From contig CAYPAV010000006.1 of the NCBI GenBank assembly GCA_964408805.1, positions 1-64,000 on the forward strand: DNA of 64,000 nt, in the 5' to 3' direction. A program made the translations under genes and the position numbers. This DNA comes from CAYPAV01 sp964408805 (GTDB taxonomy: Bacteria > Pseudomonadota > Alphaproteobacteria > UBA8366). The notes below the pieces were generated by a model. The model searched no databases and was not told the DNA's origin. It was given only the letters and a program-made list of their open reading frames with translations. This document shows, in pieces, positions 51,103 to 59,924 of the stretch; the first letter of the stretch is position 1; each line of letters opens with the position of its first letter.

Positions 51103-52074
51103 ATGCCCGAACGCCGCCTGTTCTCGCTCCTGCTGGCCGGTCTCGTTGCCCTGGTGCCGCTTGAGGGCGGACGGGCGGAGCCGCCATTCCCGATCGGATC
51201 CGCCGTCAGTATCCTGCCCGAATGGCCTGGGGGACGGAACGTCGCCCCGTCGGTTCGAAAGGCGCGGCGGGAGCGGCCCGAAGGCTCGGGCGTCGCGATT
51301 CTGCCGGGCGGCTATATCGCGACCAATCTGCACGTGCTCCGCGAGGCAACCGCCATTCGCGTCCGTCTCCATGACGGGCGTATCCTCGCCGCCAAGCGGA
51401 TCGGCATCGACCCGCCGACGGACCTCGCCTTGATCAAGATCGCGGTCGACCTCGCCGTGCCCGCAACGGCCGTCGTGCCCCCGCTGGCCACGCCGGTCTG
51501 TGCCATCGGCAATCCCTTCGGGCTCGGGCTCTCGGTCAGTTGCGGCGTCGTCTCGGCGCGCCACCGAACGGGAGTCGGCTTCAACCCGATCGAGGATTTC
51601 ATCCAGACCGACGCGGCGATCAATCCGGGCGCCTCGGGCGGCCCGCTCTTCGACGCCAAGGGCCGCCTCGTCGGCCTCGTCAGCGCCATTCTGAACAAAC
51701 AGGTCGACGCCAATATCGGCGTTAATTTCGCAACCTCGATCGCTTTGGTGCGGCGCGTGGTGACGGATTTGAAGGAGCACGGCCGGGTCCGGCGCGGCCG
51801 CATGGGCTGGCGGGTCCGTACACTCCCCGAGGAAGAACGTACCCGCCTCGTCGGCGCCCGCGTCATTCGCGTGTCACCCGACGGCGCCGCCGCCAAGGCC
51901 GGGATCGAGGTTGGGGATATCATTACCGAAATCGCCGGCCGCGCCATCGCCAAGGCCAGCGACGTCACTTCCGCGGTGCAGCTCCATCGCCCGGGTGACG
52001 AAATTCGGATCGTCCTCGACAGAGCCGGTGTCGCATCGACCCGGAATGCCCGCCTCTCGCCGAGCCGCCGTTAA
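51103..52074 (+). CDS. HtrA/Deg-type periplasmic serine protease with PDZ domain
   Basis: A 323-residue trypsin-like protease. The signal peptide (about 1-24) is followed by the catalytic triad: His in YIATNLHVLRE, Asp in PPTDLALIKI and Ser in INPGASGGPLFD. One C-terminal PDZ domain (about 230-315) contains RVSPDGAAAKAGIEVGDIITEI. With one PDZ domain it resembles DegS/HtrA4-type proteases in layout but lacks a membrane anchor beyond the signal peptide. I choose the ATG at 51103, which starts the signal peptide; an upstream start at 51061 is possible. Confidence 0.88.
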   Translation: MPERRLFSLLLAGLVALVPLEGGRAEPPFPIGSAVSILPEWPGGRNVAPSVRKARRERPEGSGVAILPGGYIATNLHVLREATAIRVRLHDGRILAAKRIGIDPPTDLALIKIAVDLAVPATAVVPPLATPVCAIGNPFGLGLSVSCGVVSARHRTGVGFNPIEDFIQTDAAINPGASGGPLFDAKGRLVGLVSAILNKQVDANIGVNFATSIALVRRVVTDLKEHGRVRRGRMGWRVRTLPEEERTRLVGARVIRVSPDGAAAKAGIEVGDIITEIAGRAIAKASDVTSAVQLHRPGDEIRIVLDRAGVASTRNARLSPSRR

Positions 52075-52088
52075 CGCCGAAGGATGCG

Positions 52089-53027
52089 CTACTCGACCAG
52101 GGGCAAGCCTGCGTCGCTTCGTATATCGTTGATGACTTCCTTCACGCGCTGGCGCAACGGCGCGTATTGCACGCCGAATTCCTCGACCGCCCGGCTGTTA
52201 TCGATCAGAAAGTTGCCCGACGCGTCCCTGCCGCCTTCCTCGTTGTCGAATTGAATGTCCGCGTCCGGCAGGAACTCTTTTACGAGTTCCGCGAGTTCGC
52301 CGAGGCTGACCGTGGCGCCGCCCGAGTTGTAGGTCTCCTGAATCGGCTTGTCGGCGAGAAGCACCCGGGCGAAAACTTCCGCCATGTCTTCCACGTGAAT
52401 GACGCAGCGCATGGTGTCGCGATGCGAAAACGTCATCGAATTGCCGCGCGCGGGCTGGCACATGCAATTGACGTGATCGATCGATCCGAATTTCTTGTCG
52501 GGCCCGGTGACGTTCGCCGGACGGATACAGGTAATCGTCATATCGTGCTTCCGCCGATAATCATGGGCCTGCCATTCGTTGATGATCTTGTTCACGGCAT
52601 ATTGGGAGACCCCGTGACGCTCGTCATCCTCATTTACCAAACGCTCGCCAAACTTGCTCTGCTCACCGCTGACGGCAACGGAGCTCGCGAAAACGGTATG
52701 CTTGACGCCGGTCCGGCGGGCCGCCTCGAAGCAGTTGTCCATACCCTGAATATCGAGCTTGAAAGCGACATGCGGATCGAGCTCGCCGATGAAATAGGAG
52801 AGATTGACGACCCGTTCCGCCTTGGATTCGATCATCGCGCCGATAACGTCATCGAACGCCGTCACATCGCCACGAACAATTTTGACGCTGTCGCCGAATT
52901 CGTCGAAGGCCGCGCGCGCGCCGGCGACATCGATATCCATGCAGGTGACGGTCTGGTTTTCCGCAACAAGCAGCGGTATGAGGCGCCGACCGATAAATCC
53001 GGCACCCCCGATAGCTAGAATGGACAT
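52089..53027 (-). CDS. NAD-dependent epimerase/dehydratase-family protein
   Basis: A 312-residue extended short-chain dehydrogenase. It has the N-terminal Rossmann motif GGAGFIGRRL, the YxxxK-type catalytic pair in VSQYAVNKIINEW, and a SSVAVSGEQSKF strand with the Ser. Sugar-nucleotide epimerases and related reductases belong here; the substrate cannot be read from sequence. The ATG at 53027 follows CAGGGGGA, which settles the start against an upstream ATG. Confidence 0.85.
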   Translation of the reverse strand: MSILAIGGAGFIGRRLIPLLVAENQTVTCMDIDVAGARAAFDEFGDSVKIVRGDVTAFDDVIGAMIESKAERVVNLSYFIGELDPHVAFKLDIQGMDNCFEAARRTGVKHTVFASSVAVSGEQSKFGERLVNEDDERHGVSQYAVNKIINEWQAHDYRRKHDMTITCIRPANVTGPDKKFGSIDHVNCMCQPARGNSMTFSHRDTMRCVIHVEDMAEVFARVLLADKPIQETYNSGGATVSLGELAELVKEFLPDADIQFDNEEGGRDASGNFLIDNSRAVEEFGVQYAPLRQRVKEVINDIRSDAGLPLVE

Positions 53028-53369
53028 ATTTCCCCCTGACAATGTGTTGTCGGCAAGGCTAATCGTCGCCGCCTTGTCGCGCAACGCGAACCGGTTCGCC
53101 TGACGGCAAACGCGCTAATCAGTTATCCGTCGGCCAGAGAAGATTGTCCTGGGAAACGGCGACATTAAATCGGTGACCGATTTTCCGAAGACTCGCCCTA
53201 CCCCCCTTGGTGAATTCAAGTTCTAAATCAGTATGGTTTCTTTATTTAGAGAATTGTATTTGACCTTCGAACTCGGACCAAAATTTCTGTCGAGGAAATC
53301 CGTTTCCCCGGCGGCAACGCTTGGGTACCTTCTTCACTAGTTCGAAGGTAAATATTCAATGGCCGGCAA
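53028..53369. other. AT-richer intergenic region with palindrome
   Basis: About 340 nt between the divergent epimerase and acyl-CoA dehydrogenase starts, with no supported gene. The part from about 53215 to 53285 is clearly richer in A/T than the flanking genes. It contains the 17-nt palindrome at 53167-53183 (separate entry). No convincing -35/-10 pair was found, although a TTGACC occurs near 53265. Confidence 0.5.
53167..53183. promoter_or_regulatory. 17-nt palindrome, candidate operator
   Basis: AAATCGGT-G-ACCGATTT is an exact 8-1-8 inverted repeat in the divergent epimerase/acyl-CoA dehydrogenase region, 140 nt from the first start and 187 nt from the second. Its length and symmetry fit a dimeric repressor site (TetR or GntR type, for example), but no regulator gene is encoded nearby. 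Confidence 0.4.
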
Positions 53370-54539
53370 ATGGAACTTTCCAATCTGAATGACAATGAAC
53401 TGGCTGCAGTCGACGCGGCCAGGGATTTCGCCGCCGGCTATCTGCAACGCCATAGCCAGCAGTGGGAAATGGGTCGCCAAATGCCACGGGAGATGTTCGT
53501 GGCCGCGGCCGATGCCGAGCTCTGCGGCCTGTTGGTGCGTCCGGACCAAGGCGGCAAGGGTATCGGGATTAGCGCTCTGTTGAAGGTGATGGAAGAGTTG
53601 TCCTATGCCGATATGGCTGCGGCTTTTGCTCTGATTGTCCACAATAACCATGCTCGTTTTATCGACTCCGCCGGCAGCACCGACCTGATCGAGAAGTATC
53701 TGCCAATGATGATTGCCGGCGAGATCGTTGGGGCATTCCTACTCACCGAACCGCAAGGGGGAAGCGACGCCGCCGCGATCAAGACGAGCGCCGTGTCGGA
53801 CGGCCAGGAATTTGTCCTGAACGGCAAGAAGGCTTGGATTACCAATTCAAATCATGCCGATCTGCTCAATGTCTTTGCGCAAACTGATCCGACGGCCGGA
53901 GCCCGCGGCATTGCCAGTTTTCAAGTTCCCGCCGACGCGCCGGGTGTGATCCGTTTGCCGACGTATGAAATGCTCGGTGGATATGCCATCGGCGCCGGTG
54001 GTTTTCGCTTCGAAAATGTCCGCCTCGATCGGACCCAATTGCTGGTGCTGGCGGGACAAGGTTTTAAAGCCGCCATGGCCGGTATCGATATCGCGCGCGC
54101 CAGTGTTGCCGCCATGTGCGTCGGCCTACTGCGCGCCGGGTTGGACACGGCAATGCCGCGCCTATTGAGTCGGCACGCCTTCGGCCGGCCCTTGGCCGAA
54201 CAGCAGGGTCTGCAATGGCAACTCGCCGATGTGGCGACGGACTTGCGAGCCTGTAGTCTCCTGGCATATGACGCCGCCCGGCTTATCGACCAAGGTGAAA
54301 AAGCGCCGGCAGCCGCGGCCCATGCGAAGAAGTTCGCCACCGCAGCGGCCTTTTCCGGCCTCAATATCTGCATGCAAGCAATGGGCGCCGATGGCCTAAA
54401 ACAGGAATTCCCGTTGGCCCGCCACCTAGCAGCGGCGAAAATGGCACAATATCTGGACGGCACGACGGAAATCCAAAATGTGGTGATCTCTCGCGCGTTG
54501 CAAAAGGCCTATATTAACGACAGCGGCAGGACGGAGTGA
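53370..54539 (+). CDS. Acyl-CoA dehydrogenase-family protein
   Basis: A 389-residue flavoenzyme of the acyl-CoA dehydrogenase family. Marks of the family are AFLLTEPQGGSDAAAIKTSA with FVLNGKKAWITNSNHAD in the middle domain, the helical C-terminal RHAFGRPLAEQQGLQWQLADVATDL, and a final DGLKQEFPLARHLAAAKMAQYLDGTTEIQ-like region. It is complete. Substrate chain length is unclear. It lies alone between two intergenic stretches that are richer in A/T than the neighbours, and its codons seem slightly less GC-rich, a weak hint of separate history. Confidence 0.88.
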   Translation: MELSNLNDNELAAVDAARDFAAGYLQRHSQQWEMGRQMPREMFVAAADAELCGLLVRPDQGGKGIGISALLKVMEELSYADMAAAFALIVHNNHARFIDSAGSTDLIEKYLPMMIAGEIVGAFLLTEPQGGSDAAAIKTSAVSDGQEFVLNGKKAWITNSNHADLLNVFAQTDPTAGARGIASFQVPADAPGVIRLPTYEMLGGYAIGAGGFRFENVRLDRTQLLVLAGQGFKAAMAGIDIARASVAAMCVGLLRAGLDTAMPRLLSRHAFGRPLAEQQGLQWQLADVATDLRACSLLAYDAARLIDQGEKAPAAAAHAKKFATAAAFSGLNICMQAMGADGLKQEFPLARHLAAAKMAQYLDGTTEIQNVVISRALQKAYINDSGRTE

Positions 54540-54659
54540 GGAACGGTTACGCACGGGCTGGGGACATTTGGAGAATAAATTAGTCAAACAACCCTATTAA
54601 CCCCTCAGTTCGACCCACCCGCATGTATCGATTCCGGCCAAACACCCCTTCCCCCGTGC

Positions 54660-55442
54660 TTAGCGCGCGACCAACGGTGTGAAATCCAGGTGATGCCCGG
54701 CGTCCACCAGCAGCACCTCGCCGGTCATGTAGCGGCCGCCCTCGACCATCATGATGACGGTCTCGGCGATGTCCTCGGCCGTGCAGGCGTGGCGGAGGGG
54801 GGTCGAGGCTTCGACGGATTGCACCACGGCGTCGTATTTGTCGCCCTGGCCGTCGCGCTGCCAGCGGGTACCGACGAAGCCGGGGCAGATCGTGTTGATG
54901 CGGATCTCCGGCGCCAAGACCCGCGCCAATGAAAGCGTCATCGTGTTGACCGCCCCCTTCGAGGCGGCATAGGCGATCGAGCTGCCGATTCCCGAGACGC
55001 CGGAAATCGAGGAGACGTTGACGATCGACCCCGTGCCCGCGCTCTTCATATGCGATGTGACGGCGCGGACCATCTGATAGACGCCGATCACGTTGACCGC
55101 ATAGATGTGCTGGAAATCCTCCGGCGTTAGCCCCTCGAGATCGTTGTGGTCGACGTATTTCGTCGCCCCGGCATTGTTGACCAAGGCATCCACGCGGCCC
55201 CATTTCGCCATCGTCGCCTCGACCATGGCGCGGCACGCCGCGTCGTCGGCGACATCGGCCCGGTGCAACAAGGTCTCGACACCGTGGCCCCGGCACTCGG
55301 CTTCGGTATTCTTGGCATCGGCCTCGCTTCGGGAATAGTTCACCACCACGTTCCAGCCCTTCTCGGCAAGCTGGATCGCGGCGGCGGCCCCGATGCCGGT
55401 GGCCGACCCGGTGACGATGGCGACTTTGTTCTCAGAGGGCAT
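54660..55442 (-). CDS. Short-chain dehydrogenase/reductase (FabG-like)
   Basis: A 260-residue classical SDR. It has the TGSATGIGAAAA cofactor motif, NNAG in the DALVNNAGATKY strand, and the catalytic Ser-Tyr-Lys as VSSISGVSG...IAYAASKGA. N-terminal NYSRSEADA after strand 2 favours NADP(H). It is similar to 3-oxoacyl-ACP reductases and glucose-dehydrogenase-like SDRs, without distinguishing residues that I can name. The ATG at 55442 is chosen because AAGGAAGGACT precedes it. It is probably co-transcribed with the upstream TTC38-like gene (14-nt gap). Confidence 0.86.
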   Translation of the reverse strand: MPSENKVAIVTGSATGIGAAAAIQLAEKGWNVVVNYSRSEADAKNTEAECRGHGVETLLHRADVADDAACRAMVEATMAKWGRVDALVNNAGATKYVDHNDLEGLTPEDFQHIYAVNVIGVYQMVRAVTSHMKSAGTGSIVNVSSISGVSGIGSSIAYAASKGAVNTMTLSLARVLAPEIRINTICPGFVGTRWQRDGQGDKYDAVVQSVEASTPLRHACTAEDIAETVIMMVEGGRYMTGEVLLVDAGHHLDFTPLVAR

Positions 55443-55455
55443 GGGAGTCCTTCCT

Positions 55456-56841
55456 TCAGGCCGCGAGAGTTTCCTGTATGCGCGTCCGCGCCGCGGCGGC
55501 ACCCGAGGTATCGCCGACGCCGTCCAGGGCGTCGGCATACCAACGCCAATTCAGGCTGCTGCCGGGCCGGCGGCCAATGCGCTCGCCGAGCAGCGCCCGC
55601 GCCAAATCGTGCCGTCCGTCGGCGAGTGCGGAATGAACCAACAGCTGGGCGAAGAGATCACGCTGCGCATGACTGCCGCCGATGCGATAGACCTGATATC
55701 GGATGGGGGCCAGCAGATCGACGGCCTTGCCGTGATCCCCCTTTCGGCTAGCGACGATCGCCCGGCAGAGCGGCAGGCCCACCTCGGCGAAGACCGGCGC
55801 CTCCGTCGTCGTCTCCTTGGACGCCGCCTCCATCGAGGCGAGCATCTGATCAACCTCCGCGTCCCGGCCAGCGGCGGCTAGTGCCATCAGGTAATGGGCA
55901 TCGTGGAAGGCGAAGAGGTGGTCGTCGACATGACGCGCGCAAACATCGCCGAGTTCACTCCAACGTTCGCCGATGTCGATGCCCCGCATCTCGAGGCGGG
56001 CCAGCATCGAGACCGCGTTGGCGAGATCGATATGATCGTCCGTCGGTTCGGCGCGGAACTTGTTGTCGTAAAGATCCAGCACCTTCTCGAAGTTCTCGTT
56101 CTCAAGATAATAGAGGGCGAGATGCCACCAGGTATGATTCTGGAAATTGTTGACCTCGCCCCAATTGTCGCAGAGCCCCTCGAGCCATTCCTTGCCGTCC
56201 TCGTGGCGGCCCATCATCTCGATGACATGGGCCACCGAATGAGTCGCCCAGACATCCTCGGGGTTGATCTCGACCGCTTCGCGGCCGGCCGCCTCGGCCG
56301 CCGGATAGGCACCCGATTCCTCGAAACCGAAACTCTGCAGCCCCTTGATGTAGCCATAGGCCGGCACGTCCTTGTCCCAGGCATACATGACGCGCAGGAT
56401 CGAATCGCGGAGGTTTTGGCTGTCGCCGAGATAGAAATGGACGAAATGCGCCAGCCGCAAGGCTAGGACATCGCGCGGATAATCGATCAGGATTTCCTCC
56501 CACAACGCCAACGTCCGCCGGAGATCGCCGGCGCGCCAGGCCTTCAGCGCCGCTAAGTGCAATTCCTCGCGCGGGGTTGCACCGTGCTTGGCCATCGCCG
56601 CCTCGGCCCCGGCGATCGATTGGTCGACCTTCGAGTCGAACATCCGGAAGGAAAACAAACTCATGAAATTGCCGCGAGTCAGGTTCGCCATCGGCATTTC
56701 GGAATCGAGATCGAAGACATCCTTCAAGCGATCCCCCGTCTCCGTCCGAAGGCCGAGATACGACATCAGCGTCTTGTCTAAGGCCTCCACCGCCTCGGCA
56801 CTGGCGGCAGTGACTTCGTGACCCCATTGATCGGTCGGCAT
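55456..56841 (-). CDS. TTC38-like tetratricopeptide repeat protein
   Basis: A 461-residue helical repeat protein similar to tetratricopeptide repeat protein 38 of eukaryotes, a family also found in proteobacteria. The conserved region is FVHFYLGDSQNLRDSI...AYGYIKGLQSFGFEESGAYPAAEAAGREAVEINPEDVWATHSVAHVIEMMGR, followed by NHTWWHLALYYLE. Several His and Trp residues are strongly conserved, which hints at an active site rather than a pure scaffold. Function is not known. It precedes the SDR gene on the same strand. Confidence 0.82.
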   Translation of the reverse strand: MPTDQWGHEVTAASAEAVEALDKTLMSYLGLRTETGDRLKDVFDLDSEMPMANLTRGNFMSLFSFRMFDSKVDQSIAGAEAAMAKHGATPREELHLAALKAWRAGDLRRTLALWEEILIDYPRDVLALRLAHFVHFYLGDSQNLRDSILRVMYAWDKDVPAYGYIKGLQSFGFEESGAYPAAEAAGREAVEINPEDVWATHSVAHVIEMMGRHEDGKEWLEGLCDNWGEVNNFQNHTWWHLALYYLENENFEKVLDLYDNKFRAEPTDDHIDLANAVSMLARLEMRGIDIGERWSELGDVCARHVDDHLFAFHDAHYLMALAAAGRDAEVDQMLASMEAASKETTTEAPVFAEVGLPLCRAIVASRKGDHGKAVDLLAPIRYQVYRIGGSHAQRDLFAQLLVHSALADGRHDLARALLGERIGRRPGSSLNWRWYADALDGVGDTSGAAAARTRIQETLAA

Positions 56842-56976
56842 CGCAGGCTCCTAATTCTCGCTTTCCGCGCTTGTCATGGACGCTAATGCGCGCCACCGCC
56901 GACGGCAAGTGTGGCCTCGCGTCCGATCGCGCGGTATGGTCGGCACGGACACCTACCACCAATCAGGGAATACGAC

Positions 56977-57807
56977 ATGGCGACGAAACGCGGCCCGAAG
57001 AACCCGGAACTCGGTGCGATCACCCAGATGGAGCACGTCAACTACGCGGTGCCGGACCACGGCCAGGCCATCCTGTTCTTCATCGATGGTCTCGGTTTCA
57101 CGCGCGACCCCTTCCGCCGGATCAGCGTCGCCAACATGTGGATCAACGCCGGGCGCGAGCAGTTCCACCTACCGATCGGCGATCCCGTCCCCTTCGCGGG
57201 AGAGGTCGGCCTCACCGTACCCAGTTTGCGCGAGACCGAGCGAAACCTGAAGCGGATCGCCCGCCGCCTGAAGGGCACCGAGTTCGGTTTCGAGACCAAG
57301 GGCGGCGTGATCAAGGTGTCGTCGCCATGGGGTCATATGCACAGGGTTCACGAGCAAGGCAAAATGCCGAGCCGGTTTCCCCAAGCCCTCGCCTATGTGA
57401 ATTTCTGGGTGCCGGTGGGTGCCGCGGCCCCCATCGCCGCTTTCTACGATAAAATGCTGGACGCCCCGACAAAGGTAACGGGCAGCGGCAAACGCAAGAC
57501 CGCAACAGTCAATGTCGGCGCGCATCAGCACTTCAATTTCGTCGAGAAGGCGAGCTACAAACCGGTCGACCATCCGAACCACGTCGCCGTCTACATCACC
57601 CGCTATCAGGAAATCCACGATCGGTTCAAGAAGAAGAAGCTCCTCTCGCGGCCCGACTTCGAGGAGCAGTTCCGCTTCGTGGACATGGCCAATCCGCGCT
57701 CCGGCAAGGTCGCATTCTCCTTCGAGCACGAGGTTCGCAGCCTCTACCATCCGGATTATCTGAAACCGCTGACCAACCGTGTCGAGGTGCCCTACCTCGT
57801 CGACTGA
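56977..57807 (+). CDS. VOC-superfamily (glyoxalase/dioxygenase fold) protein
   Basis: A 276-residue protein with two vicinal-oxygen-chelate domains. The first is at about 15-115 (MEHVNYAVPDHGQAILFFIDGLGFT), the second at about 125-270 (LAYVNFWVPVGAAAPIAAFYDKML and VNVGAHQHFNFVE). Candidate metal ligands are His in the first strand of each half and Glu near the end. It may be an extradiol dioxygenase-like or isomerase enzyme. The ATG at 56977 follows AGGGAA. Convergent with the LLM oxidoreductase; the partner substrate is unknown. Confidence 0.78.
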   Translation: MATKRGPKNPELGAITQMEHVNYAVPDHGQAILFFIDGLGFTRDPFRRISVANMWINAGREQFHLPIGDPVPFAGEVGLTVPSLRETERNLKRIARRLKGTEFGFETKGGVIKVSSPWGHMHRVHEQGKMPSRFPQALAYVNFWVPVGAAAPIAAFYDKMLDAPTKVTGSGKRKTATVNVGAHQHFNFVEKASYKPVDHPNHVAVYITRYQEIHDRFKKKKLLSRPDFEEQFRFVDMANPRSGKVAFSFEHEVRSLYHPDYLKPLTNRVEVPYLVD

Positions 57808-57822
57808 GCCGGGGACCTGGCG

Positions 57823-58869
57823 TCAGCGAAATGCCGGCATGACATCTTCGGCGACGATGCGAATGCTGTTCAGGACTTGGTCCTCTGTCAGCATGCCGCC
57901 GGCGTTCACCTCGATCACGATGCCGTCGATGCCGAGAACCTCTTGCCATGCCCGGATGCGCTCGATCAGGCGGGGCGCCGACCCGAAGGCGACACGGGTC
58001 TCCAGGATGTCCTCGTAGGAGAGGGAGGCGAGCTGGCTCGCGGTACTCCTGTTGGCACTCGAGCCCTTGACCTTGTCCTTGCTCGCGGCGGCGACTAATT
58101 TGGCCTGCCGCTCGAAGTAGAAGAGAATATTCTCGCGCGGGTCCTCAAGAGCGGCGGCCTCGGACTCGGCCGCGTAAACGGGTACGCGGAGATAGACGCT
58201 CCCCGGCTCGTCATGCCCCTCTTCCAGCCAGGCGGCGTGATAGGCCTCGATATTCACCCGCAGCGAGTCCAATCCATCGCCCCGCAAGCCGACGAAGAGC
58301 GGCAAGCCCTCGCGCGCCACCTTCTCGTAGGTCGCGGGCGTGGAAGCCGCCATTCGCATCGGCGGGTGCGGCCGCTGGACCGGCTGAGGCACGACCAGCG
58401 CCTCCTTTACCTGGAAATGCTTGCCTTCATATGAAAAGCGCTCTCCCGACCAGGCGGCGCGGAGAATATCCAGCGCCTCGCCCATGCGCGCCTGACTCTC
58501 CTCGTAGTTGATGTTGTAGGCGAGGTATTGGCGAACGAAGCCGCTTCGGCCGATCCCGAAATCAAATCGGCCGCCGCTGATCTGATCGACCGTCGCGACC
58601 TCCTCGGCCACCCGGAGCGGGTTGGTCAACGGCAACACATAGACCGCCATGCCGACCCGCATGCGCTTGGTTCGGGCCGCGATGGCACCCGCGGTTACGA
58701 TCGGCGAGGACAGCACGGAGCGGTCCGGCATGAAGTGGAACTCGGACAACCAGGCGCTGTCGATCCCCCATGACTCGGCGGCATCGACGAGGTCGAAGCC
58801 CTCGCGAAACGCCTCGGCGGCTGATCCGTTTTCACGGACGCCGAACTCCATGAACATCCCGAAATGCAT
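57823..58869 (-). CDS. LLM-class flavin-dependent oxidoreductase
   Basis: A 348-residue luciferase-like monooxygenase with a TIM barrel binding reduced flavin. Segments are MHFGMFMEFGVRENGSAAEAF at the start, then AWLSEFHFMPDRSVLSSPIVTAGAIAARTKRMRVGMAVYVLPL and VDQISGGRFDFGIGRSG. The start at 58869 is set by the conserved MHFG sequence; the frame is open for another 75 codons but those residues are not conserved. It is a catabolic monooxygenase of unknown substrate. Confidence 0.82.
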   Translation of the reverse strand: MHFGMFMEFGVRENGSAAEAFREGFDLVDAAESWGIDSAWLSEFHFMPDRSVLSSPIVTAGAIAARTKRMRVGMAVYVLPLTNPLRVAEEVATVDQISGGRFDFGIGRSGFVRQYLAYNINYEESQARMGEALDILRAAWSGERFSYEGKHFQVKEALVVPQPVQRPHPPMRMAASTPATYEKVAREGLPLFVGLRGDGLDSLRVNIEAYHAAWLEEGHDEPGSVYLRVPVYAAESEAAALEDPRENILFYFERQAKLVAAASKDKVKGSSANRSTASQLASLSYEDILETRVAFGSAPRLIERIRAWQEVLGIDGIVIEVNAGGMLTEDQVLNSIRIVAEDVMPAFR

Positions 58870-59117
58870 GCCAGGGATGATAGATGACTTCCGAATAAAG
58901 AAAATGCACCTTATCCGATGGTCCCATGAGTGACCGTCGATAAGAGCGCCGGCAGTCACGCTATCGTGATCCGCCAATACCGCGCCCTCGCCCCGCGATT
59001 GTAGTATTTTCTCGATAAGCATGGTCGATCCATTGTTTTCGGATCGAGCCGATACAAGCGGCGACTCCGGATCATCCGCGTTACGCCGCGTCATTCATCA
59101 GCAGGGGAGATGCAAAC

Positions 59118-59780
59118 ATGCCACTCAGGATAAGCGACGACGCACCGAACTTCACCGCCGAGACGACCGAGGGGTCGATCAACTTCCATGATTGGATCGG
59201 CGACGGCTGGGCCGTCCTATTTTCGCATCCGAAGGATTTCACGCCGGTCTGCACCACGGAACTCGGCTATATGGCGGGCCTGAAATCGGAATTCGACAAG
59301 CGCAGTTGCAAGATCATCGGCCTCAGCGTCGACGGCGTCAGCGATCACGAGGCATGGTCGAAGGACATTGAGGAATCGCAAGGCCACGCTGTCAACTATC
59401 CCTTGATCGGCGATCCGGAGCTCAACATCGCCAAGCTATACGACATGCTGCCGGCGGAAGCGGGCGACAGTTCCGAGGGCCGGACCGCGGCCGACAATCA
59501 GACCGTCCGCACCGTCTTCCTCGTCGGACCCGACAAGAAGATCAAGCTCTCGCTCACCTACCCAATGAGCACCGGCCGTAATTTCGACGAGGTGCTGCGG
59601 GTTCTGGATTCCTGCCAGCTTACCGCCCAGCACCAGGTCGCAACGCCGGTCAACTGGAAGAAGGGCGACGACGTCATCATCGTCCCCGCGGTCTCTGACG
59701 AGGACGCGAAAGCGAAATACCCCGACGGCTGGAAGGCACCGAAGCCCTATATCCGGCTTGTGCCGGACCCGTCGGCCTGA
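59118..59780 (+). CDS. 1-Cys peroxiredoxin (Prx6 type)
   Basis: A 220-residue peroxiredoxin of the Prx6 subfamily that reduces peroxides at a single catalytic cysteine. The peroxidatic cysteine lies in HPKDFTPVCTTELGYMA near residue 47. The long C-terminal extension (RNFDEVLRVLDSCQL...VIIVPAVSDEDAK) is typical of Prx6. The start follows AGGGGAGATG. A stem-loop follows the stop (separate entry). Confidence 0.93.
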   Translation: MPLRISDDAPNFTAETTEGSINFHDWIGDGWAVLFSHPKDFTPVCTTELGYMAGLKSEFDKRSCKIIGLSVDGVSDHEAWSKDIEESQGHAVNYPLIGDPELNIAKLYDMLPAEAGDSSEGRTAADNQTVRTVFLVGPDKKIKLSLTYPMSTGRNFDEVLRVLDSCQLTAQHQVATPVNWKKGDDVIIVPAVSDEDAKAKYPDGWKAPKPYIRLVPDPSA

Positions 59781-59796
59781 TCCGACCGCACGCGGC

Positions 59797-59815
59797 GGCG
59801 GCGAGCTTCGCCGCC
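59797..59815 (+). terminator. Stem-loop after peroxiredoxin gene
   Basis: GGCGGCGA at 59797-59804 pairs exactly with TCGCCGCC at 59808-59815 around a three-base loop, 17 nt after the peroxiredoxin stop. The stem is strong but no T-run follows, so it may be a partly effective terminator or an RNA-stabilising element. Confidence 0.45.
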
Positions 59816-59841
59816 CCGCACCGGATTTCCGTTGTGCCGCA

Positions 59842-59859
59842 TCCTATCGCGCGATAGGA
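59842..59859. promoter_or_regulatory. 18-nt perfect palindrome, candidate operator
   Basis: TCCTATCGCGCGATAGGA is an exact palindrome 66 nt before the methyltransferase gene (59925-60500) and just past the peroxiredoxin hairpin. It has no loop, so a protein site is more likely than a terminator. No regulator gene is adjacent. Confidence 0.45.
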
Positions 59860-59924
59860 CTTGAACCGCCGTTCGCGCCCCGTCGCGCGAAATATCGTGG
59901 ATCAACGAAGTCCGGGAATTACGA

